Of a stretch of DNA of 64,000 nucleotides, positions 28,850 to 38,437 are shown piece after piece. Each line of letters opens with the position of its first letter. The first letter of the stretch is position 1. The translations under genes and the position numbers were made by a program. A model generated the notes under the pieces. The model was not told the DNA's origin. It searched no databases and saw only the letters and a program-made list of their open reading frames with translations. The DNA comes from Rhodococcoides kyotonense (lineage in GTDB: Bacteria > Actinomycetota > Actinomycetes > Mycobacteriales > Mycobacteriaceae). Location of the stretch: positions 186,001 to 250,000 of the forward strand of contig NZ_FZOW01000011.1 of the NCBI RefSeq assembly GCF_900188125.1. Direction: 5' to 3'.

Positions 28850-30607
28850 ATGGCCTTCTCCGTCCAGATGCCAGCTCTTGGTGAGAGCGTCACCGAGGGA
28901 ACTGTCACGAGGTGGCTCAAGCAGGAGGGCGACACCGTCGAGGTCGACGAGCCGTTGCTCGAAGTATCGACGGACAAGGTCGATACCGAAATCCCGTCCC
29001 CCGTCGCTGGCGTTCTGACGAAGATCGTGGCCCAGGAAGACGACACCGTCGAGATCGGTGGTGAACTCGCGCAGATCGGTGAAGCAGGCGAGGCATCCGC
29101 ACCCGCCGAGGAAGCCGCTCCCGCAGAGGAGCCGGCCGCCGCCGAGGAGCCGACGCCCGCTGCCGAGCCCGAGCCGCAGGCCGAGGAAGAGGTCCCCGCA
29201 CCGGCTGCCAAGTCTGAGTCGACCGGATCCGGTACGCCTGTCAAGATGCCCGAGCTGGGCGAGTCCGTCACCGAGGGAACCGTCACCCGATGGCTCAAGG
29301 CCGTGGGCGACGAGGTCGCTGTCGACGAGCCGCTGCTCGAGGTGTCCACCGACAAGGTCGACACCGAGATCCCGTCCCCCGTTGCCGGCACGCTGCTGGA
29401 GATCAACGCCGAGGAAGACGACACCGTCGCCATCGGTGAGCAGCTGGCCGTGATCGGATCCGGCGCCCCCGCCGAGAAGGCACCGGAGCCGGAGAAGACG
29501 CCGGAACCCGAGAAGCCCGCTCCCGCACCCGAGCCCGTGAAGGAAGCTCCCAAGCAGGAAGCACCGAAGGCAGCCCCGAAGCAGGAGGCACCCAAGGAAG
29601 CTCCGAAGCAGGAAGCCCCCAAGCAGGACACCGCCAAGGCGGATGCGTCGGGTTCGACGCCGTACGTCACCCCGCTCGTCCGCAAGCTGGCCGCGGACAA
29701 CGGCGTCGATCTGACGTCGGTCACGGGCACCGGCGTCGGTGGCCGTATCCGCAAGCAGGATGTTCTCGCCGCAGCCGAGGCCAAGAAGGCTCCTGCCGCT
29801 GCTCCCGCCGCAGCATCGGCCGCGCCTGCAGCATCGGCTCCGGCCGCTCCCGCCACCGCGGGTGTTCGCCCGGAACTTGCTCACCTGCGCGGAACCACGC
29901 AGAAGATCAACCGTATTCGCCAGATCACGGCGAAGAAGACGCGCGAATCGCTGCAGACCTCCGCACAGCTGACCCAGACCCACGAGGTCGACGTCACCAA
30001 GATCGCGGCACTGCGCACCCGCGCCAAGGCCACGTTCAAGGACAACGAGGGCGTCAACCTGACGTACCTGCCGTTCTTCGCCAAGGCCGTCGTCGAGGCA
30101 CTGAAGGCGCACCCCAACGTCAACGCCAGCATCGACGAGGACAAGAAGGAGATCACGTACCACGCCGATGTCCACCTCGGCATCGCCGTGGACACCGATC
30201 AGGGTCTGCTCTCTCCCGTCATCCACAACGCGGGCGACCTGTCGCTCGCCGGTCTGGCACGGGCAATCGCGGACATCGCATCGCGGGCGCGCTCGGGCGG
30301 ACTGAAGCCCGACGAGCTGTCCGGTGGCACCTTCACCATCACCAACATCGGTAGCCAGGGCGCCCTGTTCGACACCCCGATCCTGGTTCCGCCGCAGGCG
30401 GCCATGCTCGGCACCGGCGCGATCGTCAAGCGTCCGGTCGTCGTCAAGGACGACGCGGGCAACGAGTCCATCGGTGTTCGCTCGATGGTCTACCTGCCCC
30501 TGACGTACGACCACCGTCTCGTCGACGGCGCCGACGCAGGTCGCTTCCTGACCACGATCAAGCAGCGTCTGCAGGATGCTTCGTTCGAGGCCGATCTGGG
30601 TATCTAG
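28850..30607 (+). CDS. sucB: 2-oxoacid dehydrogenase E2 (dihydrolipoamide acyltransferase)
   Basis: This is the lipoylated E2 core of the pyruvate/2-oxoglutarate dehydrogenase complexes (DlaT/SucB, Rv2215). Two lipoyl domains carry STDKVDTE with lipoyl lysines Lys43 and Lys169. Ala/Pro/Glu/Lys-rich linkers follow, then a peripheral subunit-binding domain ([16 protein letters not shown]) and the acyltransferase domain ending in [14 protein letters not shown] with the catalytic His. The ATG at 28850 has GAGGAG upstream. It lies just upstream of lipB-lipA, which supply its cofactor. In M. tuberculosis the homologue also serves peroxynitrite reductase. Confidence 0.95.
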   Translation: MAFSVQMPALGESVTEGTVTRWLKQEGDTVEVDEPLLEVSTDKVDTEIPSPVAGVLTKIVAQEDDTVEIGGELAQIGEAGEASAPAEEAAPAEEPAAAEEPTPAAEPEPQAEEEVPAPAAKSESTGSGTPVKMPELGESVTEGTVTRWLKAVGDEVAVDEPLLEVSTDKVDTEIPSPVAGTLLEINAEEDDTVAIGEQLAVIGSGAPAEKAPEPEKTPEPEKPAPAPEPVKEAPKQEAPKAAPKQEAPKEAPKQEAPKQDTAKADASGSTPYVTPLVRKLAADNGVDLTSVTGTGVGGRIRKQDVLAAAEAKKAPAAAPAAASAAPAASAPAAPATAGVRPELAHLRGTTQKINRIRQITAKKTRESLQTSAQLTQTHEVDVTKIAALRTRAKATFKDNEGVNLTYLPFFAKAVVEALKAHPNVNASIDEDKKEITYHADVHLGIAVDTDQGLLSPVIHNAGDLSLAGLARAIADIASRARSGGLKPDELSGGTFTITNIGSQGALFDTPILVPPQAAMLGTGAIVKRPVVVKDDAGNESIGVRSMVYLPLTYDHRLVDGADAGRFLTTIKQRLQDASFEADLGI

Positions 30608-30753
30608 AGCGGGATCCGGGCCGAAGTTTCTGTACTCTGACGTTACGGATACACGCTGGCCCGTCCTCGAGAAAACGGGGAATCGATCGACAGTCGGGGC
30701 ACCATTCGCAGCGCGAGTGGTGCCCCGAAACTGCTTGGGAGGCAATCGAACTC

Positions 30754-31644
30754 ATGCGCGTAGTCATTGCTGGTTCTTCGGGCCTGATCGGTACCGCTCT
30801 CGTCGCGTCGTTGCGCGGCAAAGGTCACGACGTCGCGCGTTTGGTCCGACGCGCGCCCGCCGGTCCCGATGAGTACCAGTGGGATCCCCCACACGGGTCG
30901 CTGGACGAACGGGCACTGCGCGGTACCGATGCCGTGGTGAACCTGTGCGGCGTCGGAATCGGCGACAAACGGTGGTCGGGGTCGTACAAGCAGGCGATCC
31001 GCGACAGCAGGATCACTCCGACCGAAGTACTCGCCGACGCGTGTGCGGCCCAGTCGGTCCCGACGCTGATCAACGCCAGCGGCGTCAATTTCTACGGCGA
31101 CACCGGCGACCGCGTCGTCGACGAGTCCGCTCCCGTCGGCTCCGGCTTCCTGGCCGAGGTGTGCCGCGACTGGGAAAACGCGACGTCGGCGGCCTCCTCC
31201 GCGGGGGTGCGCACCATCACTCTGCGCAGCGGCGTCGTCCTGTCGCAGCGCGGCGGAATGCTGGACAAACTCCGCCCGTTGTATCTCCTCGCCCTCGGCG
31301 GGCGTCTCGGCAGTGGCCGACAGTACTTCCCTTGGATTTCGCTCGACGACGAGATCGGCGCGATCGTGCACGGCATCGAGCACGACGCCGTGTCGGGTCC
31401 GGTCAACATGGTCGGACCCGCGCCGGTGACGAATGCTCAGTTCAACAGCGCGATGTCTCGTGCGGTTCATCGGCCGGCCCCGTGGATCGTTCCCGGGATC
31501 GTGCTTCGCGCCGGGATCGGCGAGTTCGCCCAGGAGGCGATATTGACCGGCCCTAGGGCCATCCCGACGGTTCTCGAGGACACCGGTTACGTTTTCGCGC
31601 ACAACACGGTCGGCGAGGCGCTGCGGGCCGCAGTCGGTCGTTGA
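30754..31644 (+). CDS. TIGR01777-family NAD(P)-dependent epimerase/oxidoreductase
   Basis: This 296-residue extended-SDR protein has the nucleotide-binding motif IAGSSGLIGTAL at the N-terminus, VNLCGVGIGDKRW, and the C-terminal DUF1731-like segment (RAVHRPAPWIVPGIVLRAGIGEFAQ). It corresponds to Rv2216. The substrate is unknown. TTGGGAGG lies upstream of the ATG. It lies between sucB and lipB, as in mycobacteria. Confidence 0.9.
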   Translation: MRVVIAGSSGLIGTALVASLRGKGHDVARLVRRAPAGPDEYQWDPPHGSLDERALRGTDAVVNLCGVGIGDKRWSGSYKQAIRDSRITPTEVLADACAAQSVPTLINASGVNFYGDTGDRVVDESAPVGSGFLAEVCRDWENATSAASSAGVRTITLRSGVVLSQRGGMLDKLRPLYLLALGGRLGSGRQYFPWISLDDEIGAIVHGIEHDAVSGPVNMVGPAPVTNAQFNSAMSRAVHRPAPWIVPGIVLRAGIGEFAQEAILTGPRAIPTVLEDTGYVFAHNTVGEALRAAVGR

Positions 31645-31652
31645 CGGGGGCG

Positions 31653-31658
31653 TAATCT
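31653..31658 (+). promoter_or_regulatory. Probable leaderless -10 element of lipB
   Basis: TAATCT, seven bases, then ATG at 31666, and no Shine-Dalgarno. The element begins 9 bases after the stop of the preceding gene. Confidence 0.4.
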
Positions 31659-31665
31659 CGGCGCC

Positions 31666-32427
31666 ATGAGCACCGCACGGTCAGCACGAGAGAGTTCGGA
31701 TTCGATCGACGTCCAGGACATCGGACGGACCGAGTACATCGACGCGTGGGACCGTCAACGCGAACTCGCCGACATGCGCGCCGATGCATGCGGTCGTGAC
31801 ACCCTCCTGCTTCTGGAGCACCCCTCCGTCTACACGGCGGGGCGTCGAACATCACCCGAAGACCGCCCGCAGGACGGAACGCCGGTCATCGAGGTGGACC
31901 GCGGTGGCAAGATCACGTGGCACGGCCCCGGGCAGCTGGTCGGATACCCGATCGTCAAACTGGCACAACCGATCGACGTCGTCGCCTACGTCCGCCGTAT
32001 CGAGGAAGCCCTCATCACGGTCTGCACGGATCTGGGCGTGCCGTGCGGCCGCGTCGACGGTCGATCCGGTGTGTGGCTGTCGTCGACGCAGCGCGACGGC
32101 GTGTGGCTTCCGGAACGGAAGATCGCCGCGATCGGAGTGCGCGTTCAACGCGGGGTGACGCTGCACGGCTTCTCGCTGAACTGCAACTCCACGATGGCCG
32201 GTTTCGACGCGATCGTGCCGTGCGGAATCGCCGACGCCGGTGTCACGTCGCTGTCGAACGAGCTGGGACGCGACGTGACCATCGCCGACGTGACTCCTGC
32301 CGTCACCGCTGCCGTCGTCGCCGCGCTGGACGGCGACCTTCCTGTCTCCGACCACCCCGTCCCCCGTCCGGAACCCGTCGCAGCTTCCGGTAACCCGCAA
32401 TTCACGACGCTGAAGTTCGGCGCGTAG
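31666..32427 (+). CDS. lipB: Octanoyltransferase
   Basis: LipB moves the octanoyl group from acyl carrier protein to lipoyl domains. The family motif [19 protein letters not shown] is present. The catalytic dyad is the Lys of [10 protein letters not shown] and the Cys of VPCGI. At 253 residues it has a somewhat extended C-terminus ([12 protein letters not shown]). It is followed by lipA after 10 bases and preceded by the SDR gene. Confidence 0.95.
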   Translation: MSTARSARESSDSIDVQDIGRTEYIDAWDRQRELADMRADACGRDTLLLLEHPSVYTAGRRTSPEDRPQDGTPVIEVDRGGKITWHGPGQLVGYPIVKLAQPIDVVAYVRRIEEALITVCTDLGVPCGRVDGRSGVWLSSTQRDGVWLPERKIAAIGVRVQRGVTLHGFSLNCNSTMAGFDAIVPCGIADAGVTSLSNELGRDVTIADVTPAVTAAVVAALDGDLPVSDHPVPRPEPVAASGNPQFTTLKFGA

Positions 32428-32430
32428 CAT
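32425..32430 (+). promoter_or_regulatory. Probable leaderless -10 element of lipA overlapping the lipB stop
   Basis: TAGCAT includes the lipB stop codon TAG and ends seven bases before the GTG of lipA. If functional, lipA has its own start site inside the lipB-lipA junction. Confidence 0.3.
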
Positions 32431-32437
32431 CGATTTC

Positions 32438-33451
32438 GTGACTGTGGCCCCAGAAGGACGCAAACTGCTCCGCCTCGAGATCCGAAACGCGGAGACCCCG
32501 ATCGAACGCAAGCCCAACTGGATCAAGACCCGCGCGAAGATGGGTCCGGAGTATTCGGAGCTCAAGGGCCTGGTCAAGCGCGAAGGCTTGCACACGGTCT
32601 GCGAGGAAGCCGGCTGCCCCAACATCTACGAATGCTGGGAAGACCGCGAGGCGACGTTCCTCATCGGCGGCGAGCAGTGCACCCGACGTTGCGATTTCTG
32701 CCAGATCGACACAGGCAAGCCCGACGCGCTCGATCGCGACGAGCCACGCCGTGTCGCCGAGAGCGTCCAGGCCATGGGCCTGCGCTACTCCACGATCACC
32801 GGCGTCGCCCGCGACGACCTGGACGACGGCGGCGCGTGGCTGTACGCCGAAACCGTGCGCTACATCAAGAAGCTCAACCCCAACACCGGCGTCGAGCTTC
32901 TCATCCCCGACTTCAACGCCAAGCCCGATCAGCTCGCCGAGGTCTTCTCCTCGCGCCCGGAGGTGCTCGCGCACAACGTAGAGACGGTCCCTCGCATCTT
33001 CAAGCGGATCCGTCCTGCATTCCGCTACCAGCGGTCCATGGACGTCATCACCGCAGCACGCGACGACGGCCTGGTCACCAAGTCCAACCTCATCCTCGGC
33101 ATGGGCGAGACCCCCGAGGAAGTGCAGGAAGCCATCCGCGATCTCCACGAGGCAGGCTGCGACATCCTGACCATCACGCAGTACCTGCGCCCGTCGCCGC
33201 GGCACCACCCGGTCGAGCGGTGGGTCAAGCCCGAGGAGTTCGTCGAGCACTCCGAGTACGCCACCGAGATCGGCTTCGCCGGTGTCATGGCAGGACCGTT
33301 GGTCCGCTCCTCCTACCGCGCGGGACGCCTCTACGCACAGGCCATGGCACACCACGGGCGCGAACTCCCCGAGAGCATGAGCCACCTCGCCGAGGGCGGC
33401 GACGCATCCCAGGAAGCCAGCTCTCTGATGGCCCGTCTGGCCGCACGCTGA
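32438..33451 (+). CDS. lipA: Lipoyl synthase (radical SAM)
   Basis: LipA inserts two sulfur atoms into protein-bound octanoyl groups. The auxiliary cluster cysteines are Cys55, Cys60 and Cys66 ([12 protein letters not shown]), and the radical-SAM cluster is Cys81, Cys85, Cys88 (CTRRCDFC). The C-terminal [10 protein letters not shown] supplies the conserved RSSY serine that ligates the auxiliary cluster. The 337-residue length is normal. An alternative GTG occurs two codons in. Confidence 0.96.
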   Translation: MTVAPEGRKLLRLEIRNAETPIERKPNWIKTRAKMGPEYSELKGLVKREGLHTVCEEAGCPNIYECWEDREATFLIGGEQCTRRCDFCQIDTGKPDALDRDEPRRVAESVQAMGLRYSTITGVARDDLDDGGAWLYAETVRYIKKLNPNTGVELLIPDFNAKPDQLAEVFSSRPEVLAHNVETVPRIFKRIRPAFRYQRSMDVITAARDDGLVTKSNLILGMGETPEEVQEAIRDLHEAGCDILTITQYLRPSPRHHPVERWVKPEEFVEHSEYATEIGFAGVMAGPLVRSSYRAGRLYAQAMAHHGRELPESMSHLAEGGDASQEASSLMARLAAR

Positions 33452-33459
33452 TTCACTAG

Positions 33460-33489
33460 CCGCCGCGGTGACAGTAGTTGCCGCGGCGG
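33460..33489 (+). terminator. Short GC-rich hairpin after lipA
   Basis: CCGCCGCGG pairs with CCGCGGCGG over 9 bp with a 12-base loop, 8 bases beyond the lipA stop. There is no U-tract, and it could instead be an attenuator. Just beyond it lies the probable -10 of the next gene. Confidence 0.45.
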
Positions 33490-33493
33490 GACG

Positions 33494-33499
33494 TATCCT
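33494..33499 (+). promoter_or_regulatory. Probable leaderless -10 element of the DUF4191 gene
   Basis: TATCCT, seven bases, ATG at 33507. No Shine-Dalgarno is present. Confidence 0.42.
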
Positions 33500-33506
33500 G
33501 TGAAGC

Positions 33507-34262
33507 ATGGCGAACGGCAGTAAAGCGGGCAAAGCAGGTAAGCCCAGCAAGGAAGCAAAGGCGGCAGCGAAAGCTGCCCGCAAGCAGGCATCGAAGGAAC
33601 GCCGCAGTCAGCTGTGGCAGGCATTCCAGATGCAGCGGAAGGACGACAAACTCCTTCTCCCGCTGATGATCGGTGCGGTCGTCGGTATCACCGTCGTCGC
33701 ATTCCTGATCGGTCTGATCTTCGGGATCGAATGGTTCCTTCTGCCGTTCGGACTTCTGATCGGCGTCCTGGTCGCATTCATCATCTTCGGACGTCGCGTC
33801 CAGAAGTCGGTGTACACCAAGGCCGACGGTCAGGCAGGCGCGGCGGCGTGGGCGCTCGACAACCTGCGCGGATCCTGGCGCGTCACCAATGCGATCGCCG
33901 GAACCACGCAGCTCGACGCAGTGCACCGCGTCATCGGCAAGCCCGGAGTCATCCTGGTTGCCGAGGGTGCGCCGCAGCGCGTCAAATCGCTTCTCGCGCA
34001 AGAGAAGAAGAAGACCGCACGGCTCGTCGGCGACACTCCGATCTACGACATCGTGGTCGGCAACGGCGACAACCAGATTCCGCTGTCGGGCTTGCAGAAG
34101 TACCTGACCAAGTTGCCGAACAACATCGACAGCAAGCGGATGGACACCATCGAGTCACGTCTGTCCGCATTGGGCACCAAGGGCGGACCCGCGATGCCGA
34201 AGGGTCCGATCCCCGGCGGCGCGAAGATGAAGGGCGTTCAGCGCACCATCAAGCGTCGCTGA
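33507..34262 (+). CDS. DUF4191 membrane protein
   Basis: This 251-residue protein corresponds to Rv2219. A Lys/Ala-rich N-terminus (SKAGKAGKPSKEAKAAAKAA) precedes two adjacent membrane spans (LPLMIGAVVGITVVAFLIGLIF and FLLPFGLLIGVLVAFIIF), then a soluble C-terminal domain with AQGQ-like strands (RVTNAIAGTTQLDAVHRVIG, VILVAEGAPQRVKSLL). Function is unknown. It is convergent with the RDD gene, 15 bases away. Confidence 0.88.
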   Translation: MANGSKAGKAGKPSKEAKAAAKAARKQASKERRSQLWQAFQMQRKDDKLLLPLMIGAVVGITVVAFLIGLIFGIEWFLLPFGLLIGVLVAFIIFGRRVQKSVYTKADGQAGAAAWALDNLRGSWRVTNAIAGTTQLDAVHRVIGKPGVILVAEGAPQRVKSLLAQEKKKTARLVGDTPIYDIVVGNGDNQIPLSGLQKYLTKLPNNIDSKRMDTIESRLSALGTKGGPAMPKGPIPGGAKMKGVQRTIKRR

Positions 34263-34277
34263 TCTTCCGCTGAACCG

Positions 34278-34748
34278 TCAGCGCACCCGCAGCATTGCGG
34301 TGCCCGTCGCCCGGTCGTGCATACCGCGACCGTCGTGGTCCGAGATCACGGCCGGGAAGACGAAGACGATGAAGAACGTGCGCACGAGCGCACGGACGAA
34401 ACCGACCTTGGCGGCCGCGTCGACTCGGGCGACCTGTATGCCCGCGACGATCTGCCCCGGTGTGAACGAGAAGATCGTGACGGCGGCGACGCCCACGACG
34501 AACCACACGAGCAAGGTGACGGTCGACAGAGACTGCTGCCACCCGGTGACACTCAGCAGCAATGCACCGATTCCCATCGACATCAACCAGTCGACCAGCA
34601 GTGCCGCACTGCGACGACCGAGGCCGGCGACGGCCCCAGGACCGTCCGACGGCAACCCGAGCTTCTCGCCGGGAAAATTCTGTTCGGTCCCGTCGTCGTC
34701 CATCGCCGCGTTCGGACCGGACAACCAGGAGCCTGTCATTCGTGCCAT
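34278..34748 (-). CDS. RDD family membrane protein
   Basis: The 156-residue product has the RDD domain: RRSAALLVDWLMSMGIGALLL with the Arg and Asp residues that name the family, a second span (TVTLLVWFVVGVAAVTIFSF), and the FTPGQIVAGIQVARVD motif. It matches Rv2219A. RDD proteins have been linked to transport in some bacteria, but no function is established here. It is divergent from glnA1. Confidence 0.88.
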   Translation of the reverse strand: MARMTGSWLSGPNAAMDDDGTEQNFPGEKLGLPSDGPGAVAGLGRRSAALLVDWLMSMGIGALLLSVTGWQQSLSTVTLLVWFVVGVAAVTIFSFTPGQIVAGIQVARVDAAAKVGFVRALVRTFFIVFVFPAVISDHDGRGMHDRATGTAMLRVR

Positions 34749-34755
34749 GGCTACC

Positions 34756-34761
34756 AGGATA
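34756..34761 (-). promoter_or_regulatory. Probable leaderless -10 element of the RDD gene
   Basis: On the minus strand TATCCT precedes the ATG at 34748 by seven bases, with no Shine-Dalgarno. Confidence 0.4.
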
Positions 34762-34882
34762 GGCTCCGACCCTGACGTCGGAATAATTCGTCACCGTACT
34801 GTTGGGAGGGCGTCGCGCTCCCGCGATCGGTGCGGAGATCGCATCCGACGCTACCGCGAAGCGTGAATTCAGCACGCGACGT

Positions 34883-34920
34883 GTAACACGGGCGAAACAT
34901 AGCCTTGACTGGCGGGCAAC
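34883..34920 (+). promoter_or_regulatory. Two-box GlnR operator upstream of glnA1
   Basis: The sequence GTAAC-n6-GAAAC (34883-34898) is an exact GlnR box, and after six bases TTGAC-n6-GCAAC (34905-34920) forms a second, weaker box in the same register. The a1-b1-a2-b2 layout with six-base spacers is that of the actinobacterial OmpR-type nitrogen regulator GlnR. The second a-site doubles as a TTGACT -35 hexamer, with CATAAC 18 bases downstream as a possible -10. GlnR would activate glnA1 on nitrogen limitation. Confidence 0.78.
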
Positions 34921-34969
34921 ACGAGGTCCATAACGTGCTGGTCGACGGAAACGACAAAGGAGTAACAGC

Positions 34970-36406
34970 GTGGCGTTCACCACGGCCGAAGAGGTCATCA
35001 AGTTCATCGCCGACGAGAATATCGAGTACGTGGACATCCGATTCACGGATCTTCCCGGTGTGCAGCAGCACTTCTCGATCCCGGCGTCTGCGTTCAACCA
35101 GGATGTCTTCGACGACGGCCTCGCGTTCGACGGCTCGTCCGTCCGCGGCTTCCAGTCCATCCACGAGTCGGACATGCTCCTCCTCCCCGATGTGACGACT
35201 GCGCAGGTGGACCCGTTCCGCGCCGCGAAGACGCTCAACGTCAACTTCTTCGTGCACGATCCCTTCACTCGCGAGTCCTACAGCCGCGACCCCCGCAATG
35301 TCGCGCGTAAGGCCGAGGAGTACTTGATCTCCACCGGTATCGCCGACACCGCGTTCTTCGGTGCCGAGGCCGAGTTCTACATCTTCGACTCGATTCGTTA
35401 CGACTCCGCCATGAACGGCGCGTTCTACGAGATCGATTCGGTGTCCGCTTCCTGGAACACCGGCGTCGAGACCAACGCCGACGGCAGCCCCAACCTGGGC
35501 TACAAGGTTCGCCCCAAGGGCGGATACTTCCCCGTCGCACCGTATGACCACTACGTCGACCTCCGCGACGAGATCTCGACCAACCTGCAGAACGCAGGCT
35601 TCGAGCTCGAGCGCGGCCACCACGAGGTCGGCACCGCCGGTCAGGCCGAGATCAACTACAAGTTCAACACGCTGCTCGCAGCCGCCGACGACCTGCAGCT
35701 GTTCAAGTACATCGTGAAGAACACCGCATGGCAGCACGGCAAGTCGGCCACCTTCATGCCGAAGCCGCTCTTCGGTGACAACGGCTCGGGCATGCACGTC
35801 CACCAGTCGCTGTGGAAGGACGGCAAGCCGCTGTTCCACGATGAGGCCGGATACGCCGGACTGTCGGATCTCGCTCGCCACTACATCGGCGGCATCCTGC
35901 ACCACGCACCGTCGCTGCTGGCGTTCACCAACCCGACGGTCAACTCCTACCACCGTCTGGTGCCGGGCTACGAGGCTCCCATCAACCTCGTCTACAGCCA
36001 GCGCAACCGCTCCGCTGCCGTGCGTATCCCGATCACGGGCAACAACCCGAAGGCCAAGCGCCTCGAGTTCCGCGCACCGGACAGCTCGGGCAACCCGTAC
36101 CTGAACTTCGCCGCCCAGATGATGGCCGGCCTGGACGGAATCAAGAACAAGATCGAGCCGCAGGCTCCGGTCGACAAGGACCTCTACGAGTTGCCGCCCG
36201 AGGAGGCCAAGAACATTCCTCAGGCTCCGACGTCGCTCAGCACCGTCATCGATCGCCTCGAGGCCGACCACGAGTACCTCACCGAGGGTGGCGTGTTCAC
36301 GACCGACCTGATCGAGACCTGGATCTCGCTCAAGCGCGAGCAAGAGATCGCCCCGGTCAACCTGCGTCCGCACCCGTACGAGTTCCAGCTGTACTACGAC
36401 GTGTAA
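34970..36406 (+). CDS. glnA: Glutamine synthetase type I-beta
   Basis: This is the main ammonium-assimilating enzyme (GlnA1, Rv2220), 478 residues, dodecameric by family. Motifs present are DGSSVRGF, the Glu/His metal ligands in [12 protein letters not shown] and [11 protein letters not shown], and the C-terminal adenylylation loop [10 protein letters not shown], whose tyrosine is the target of GlnE. AAAGGAG lies 8 bases before the GTG. It is preceded by a GlnR site and followed by a U-tract terminator, so it is monocistronic. Confidence 0.97.
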   Translation: MAFTTAEEVIKFIADENIEYVDIRFTDLPGVQQHFSIPASAFNQDVFDDGLAFDGSSVRGFQSIHESDMLLLPDVTTAQVDPFRAAKTLNVNFFVHDPFTRESYSRDPRNVARKAEEYLISTGIADTAFFGAEAEFYIFDSIRYDSAMNGAFYEIDSVSASWNTGVETNADGSPNLGYKVRPKGGYFPVAPYDHYVDLRDEISTNLQNAGFELERGHHEVGTAGQAEINYKFNTLLAAADDLQLFKYIVKNTAWQHGKSATFMPKPLFGDNGSGMHVHQSLWKDGKPLFHDEAGYAGLSDLARHYIGGILHHAPSLLAFTNPTVNSYHRLVPGYEAPINLVYSQRNRSAAVRIPITGNNPKAKRLEFRAPDSSGNPYLNFAAQMMAGLDGIKNKIEPQAPVDKDLYELPPEEAKNIPQAPTSLSTVIDRLEADHEYLTEGGVFTTDLIETWISLKREQEIAPVNLRPHPYEFQLYYDV

Positions 36407-36431
36407 TCACACACCGTCACCGCTTCACCGG

Positions 36432-36475
36432 AACCACCCGTATCGCCGAATCTCGGCGGTGCGGGTGGTTTTTTC
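36432..36475 (+). terminator. Rho-independent terminator of glnA1
   Basis: AACCACCCG pairs with CGGGTGGTT, with an inner TCGCCGA/TCGGCGG stem, followed by a run of T residues (GGTTTTTTCG). This is the most canonical terminator in the window. Confidence 0.92.
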
Positions 36476-36500
36476 GTGCACTCGGGTAACGACTTGGCGA

Positions 36501-36510
36501 AAACCGGTTT
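36501..36510. promoter_or_regulatory. Short palindrome upstream of the osmolyte transporter operon
   Basis: AAACCGGTTT is a perfect 10-base palindrome about 95 bases before the first permease gene. It might be an operator. Ten-base palindromes also arise by chance, so support is weak. Confidence 0.25.
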
Positions 36511-36603
36511 AACAACGGTCAAAGTAAGACACTCTCGTACGTGGCGCTCGTTCGGAACCGCCGAACGAGACCGTGGATACGCGAAGAGGGTGAAGAACCT
36601 CGA

Positions 36604-37254
36604 ATGGACGCTCTCTGGAATTTCGTCTCCGACAGACGACAGCAGCTGCTCACCGATTCGTACCTGCACGTGTCCGCCGTCGTGCAGTCCATCGTCATCG
36701 CGACGATCGTCGCGGTCCTCGTAGGGATCCTGGTCTACCGCTCCCCCGCCGGCTCGGCCGTCGCGACCGCTCTGGCGAGCACCATCCTGACGATTCCGTC
36801 GTTCGCACTATTGGGTCTGCTCATCCCGATTCTCGGTCTCGGTGTCGCACCCACGATCACCGCGCTCGTGCTGTACGCCCTTCTGCCCATCATCCGTAAC
36901 ACCATCATCGGTCTCGCTTCCGTCGATCCGGCCGTCACCGACGCGGCCAAGGGCGTCGGGCTCAATCGAACGAAGATTCTGACCCGCATCGAGATGCCAC
37001 TGGCGTGGCCGTCGATTCTCGCCGGTATGCGCGTCAGCACCCAGATGATCTTCGGCATCCTCGCGATCGCCGCATACGCGAAGGGCCCGGGCCTGGGCAA
37101 CCTCATCTTCTCCGGACTGTCACGTGTCGGCAGCCCCAACGCGGTGCCTCAGGCTCTCGTCGGCACGGTCCTGATCGTCATTCTCGCTCTCATCGTCGAC
37201 GGCTTGCTCGTCCTTGTCGGTCGTCTCACAACCTCGAGGGGTCTTCGTGACTGA
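36604..37254 (+). CDS. Osmoprotectant ABC transporter permease (OpuB/ProW type)
   Basis: This 216-residue inner-membrane permease belongs to the glycine betaine/carnitine/choline uptake family. Several spans are evident (VVQSIVIATIVAVLVGILVY, STILTIPSFALLGLLIPIL), and the EAA-like loop is present (DAAKGVGLNRTKILTRIEMPLAWPSILAG). The ATG at 36604 (MDALWNFVSDRR) gives the family N-terminus. Its end overlaps the ATPase gene by 8 bases. It starts a four-gene operon not found between glnA1 and glnE in M. tuberculosis. Confidence 0.9.
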   Translation: MDALWNFVSDRRQQLLTDSYLHVSAVVQSIVIATIVAVLVGILVYRSPAGSAVATALASTILTIPSFALLGLLIPILGLGVAPTITALVLYALLPIIRNTIIGLASVDPAVTDAAKGVGLNRTKILTRIEMPLAWPSILAGMRVSTQMIFGILAIAAYAKGPGLGNLIFSGLSRVGSPNAVPQALVGTVLIVILALIVDGLLVLVGRLTTSRGLRD

Positions 37255-38437
37255 AACAACCAACCAGCACGTATCCGGCGTCGACATCGTGCTCGACTCC
37301 GTCTCCAAGCGATACCCGGGCCAGAAGGACGCGGCAGTCGACAACGTGTCGCTGACGGTGCCCGCGGGAGAGACGGTCGTGTTCGTCGGCCCGTCCGGCT
37401 GCGGGAAGACGACGACGATGCGGATGATCAATCGGTTGATCGAGCCGTCGTCGGGCAAGATCACCATCGACGGCAAGGACGCACTGTCCATCGATCCCGA
37501 CGAACTGCGCCGCGGAATCGGGTACTCGATCCAGCAGGCCGGTCTGTTCCCCCACATGACGATCTCGAAGAACGTCGGCACCGTGCCGGGCCTGATCGGC
37601 TGGGACAAGAAGCGCATCGAGAACCGCGTCGACGAGATGCTCGACCTCGTCGGACTCGATCCCGACACCTATCGTGGCCGGTACCCGCGACAACTGTCCG
37701 GAGGGCAGCAACAGCGCGTCGGCGTAGCGCGCGCTCTCGCCGCCGATCCGTCGGTGCTCTTGATGGACGAACCCTTCGGCGCCGTGGATCCGATCACACG
37801 AGGGCTGCTGCAGGACGAATTGATGCGACTGCAGGCAGAGCTCGGAAAGACGATCGTGTTCGTGACGCACGATTTCAACGAGGCAGTGAAGCTCGGCGAC
37901 CGGATCGCGGTGCTCGGCAATCAGTCCTCGATCCTGCAGTACGACACCCCCGAAGCAATTCTGGCCAACCCCGCCGACGAGACGGTCGCCGGTTTCGTCG
38001 GCGCCGATGCGTCACTGAAGCAGTTGACGCTCACCCGAATTCGCGACGTGCGACTCGTGCAGTGCCCGACCGCCAAGGAAAGTGATCCGGTCGACGAGTT
38101 CAGGGCCAAGATCAGCTCGCGCAAATGGCAGTGGGGTCTGATCCTCGACGACCGCAACCGTCCTCTTCGGTGGGTCAATCCCGCACACCTGCAGACGGCG
38201 TCGTCGCTAAGGAGAGTCGGAACACCGATCGGCGAACTGGTGTCGATCCAGTCGACGCTGCAGGACGCATTGGAAGCGCTCCTCGCGGAGAGCACCGCAT
38301 CGACGGTCGTGACGGGCCACCGCGGCGAATACGTCGGCCTGATCTCCATCGACACGCTCGTCGGCCACCTGCAGAAGATGCGTGAGGAACACGAGCACGA
38401 TCACGACGACGTCAGTCCGGCCGAGGCGCCGGCATGA
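37247..38437 (+). CDS. Osmoprotectant ABC transporter ATP-binding protein (OpuBA/ProV type)
   Basis: This 396-residue ATPase has Walker A GPSGCGKTTT, the Q-loop, signature LSGGQQQRVGVARAL, Walker B VLLMDEPFGAVDP and the switch His (VTHDFNEA). The region after about residue 265 is a degenerate CBS module (PIGELVSIQSTLQDALEALL, GHRGEYVGLISIDTLVGHL), the part that senses ionic strength in OpuA-type transporters. The GTG at 37247 overlaps the preceding gene, and its own stop overlaps the next start (ATGA). Confidence 0.92.
   Translation: MTETTNQHVSGVDIVLDSVSKRYPGQKDAAVDNVSLTVPAGETVVFVGPSGCGKTTTMRMINRLIEPSSGKITIDGKDALSIDPDELRRGIGYSIQQAGLFPHMTISKNVGTVPGLIGWDKKRIENRVDEMLDLVGLDPDTYRGRYPRQLSGGQQQRVGVARALAADPSVLLMDEPFGAVDPITRGLLQDELMRLQAELGKTIVFVTHDFNEAVKLGDRIAVLGNQSSILQYDTPEAILANPADETVAGFVGADASLKQLTLTRIRDVRLVQCPTAKESDPVDEFRAKISSRKWQWGLILDDRNRPLRWVNPAHLQTASSLRRVGTPIGELVSIQSTLQDALEALLAESTASTVVTGHRGEYVGLISIDTLVGHLQKMREEHEHDHDDVSPAEAPA

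Noticed and set aside
28729-28850. Hydrophobic minus-strand frame upstream of sucB ([23 protein letters not shown])
   Set aside because: It looks like a membrane span, but there is no start codon with a ribosome binding site in the right place and the stretch is the sucB leader. Not enough for a gene call.
28841-30745. 634-residue minus-strand frame opposite sucB
   Set aside because: It mirrors the Ala/Pro/Lys linkers of the E2 protein as Leu/Gly/Arg repeats. The sense frame has every E2 motif.
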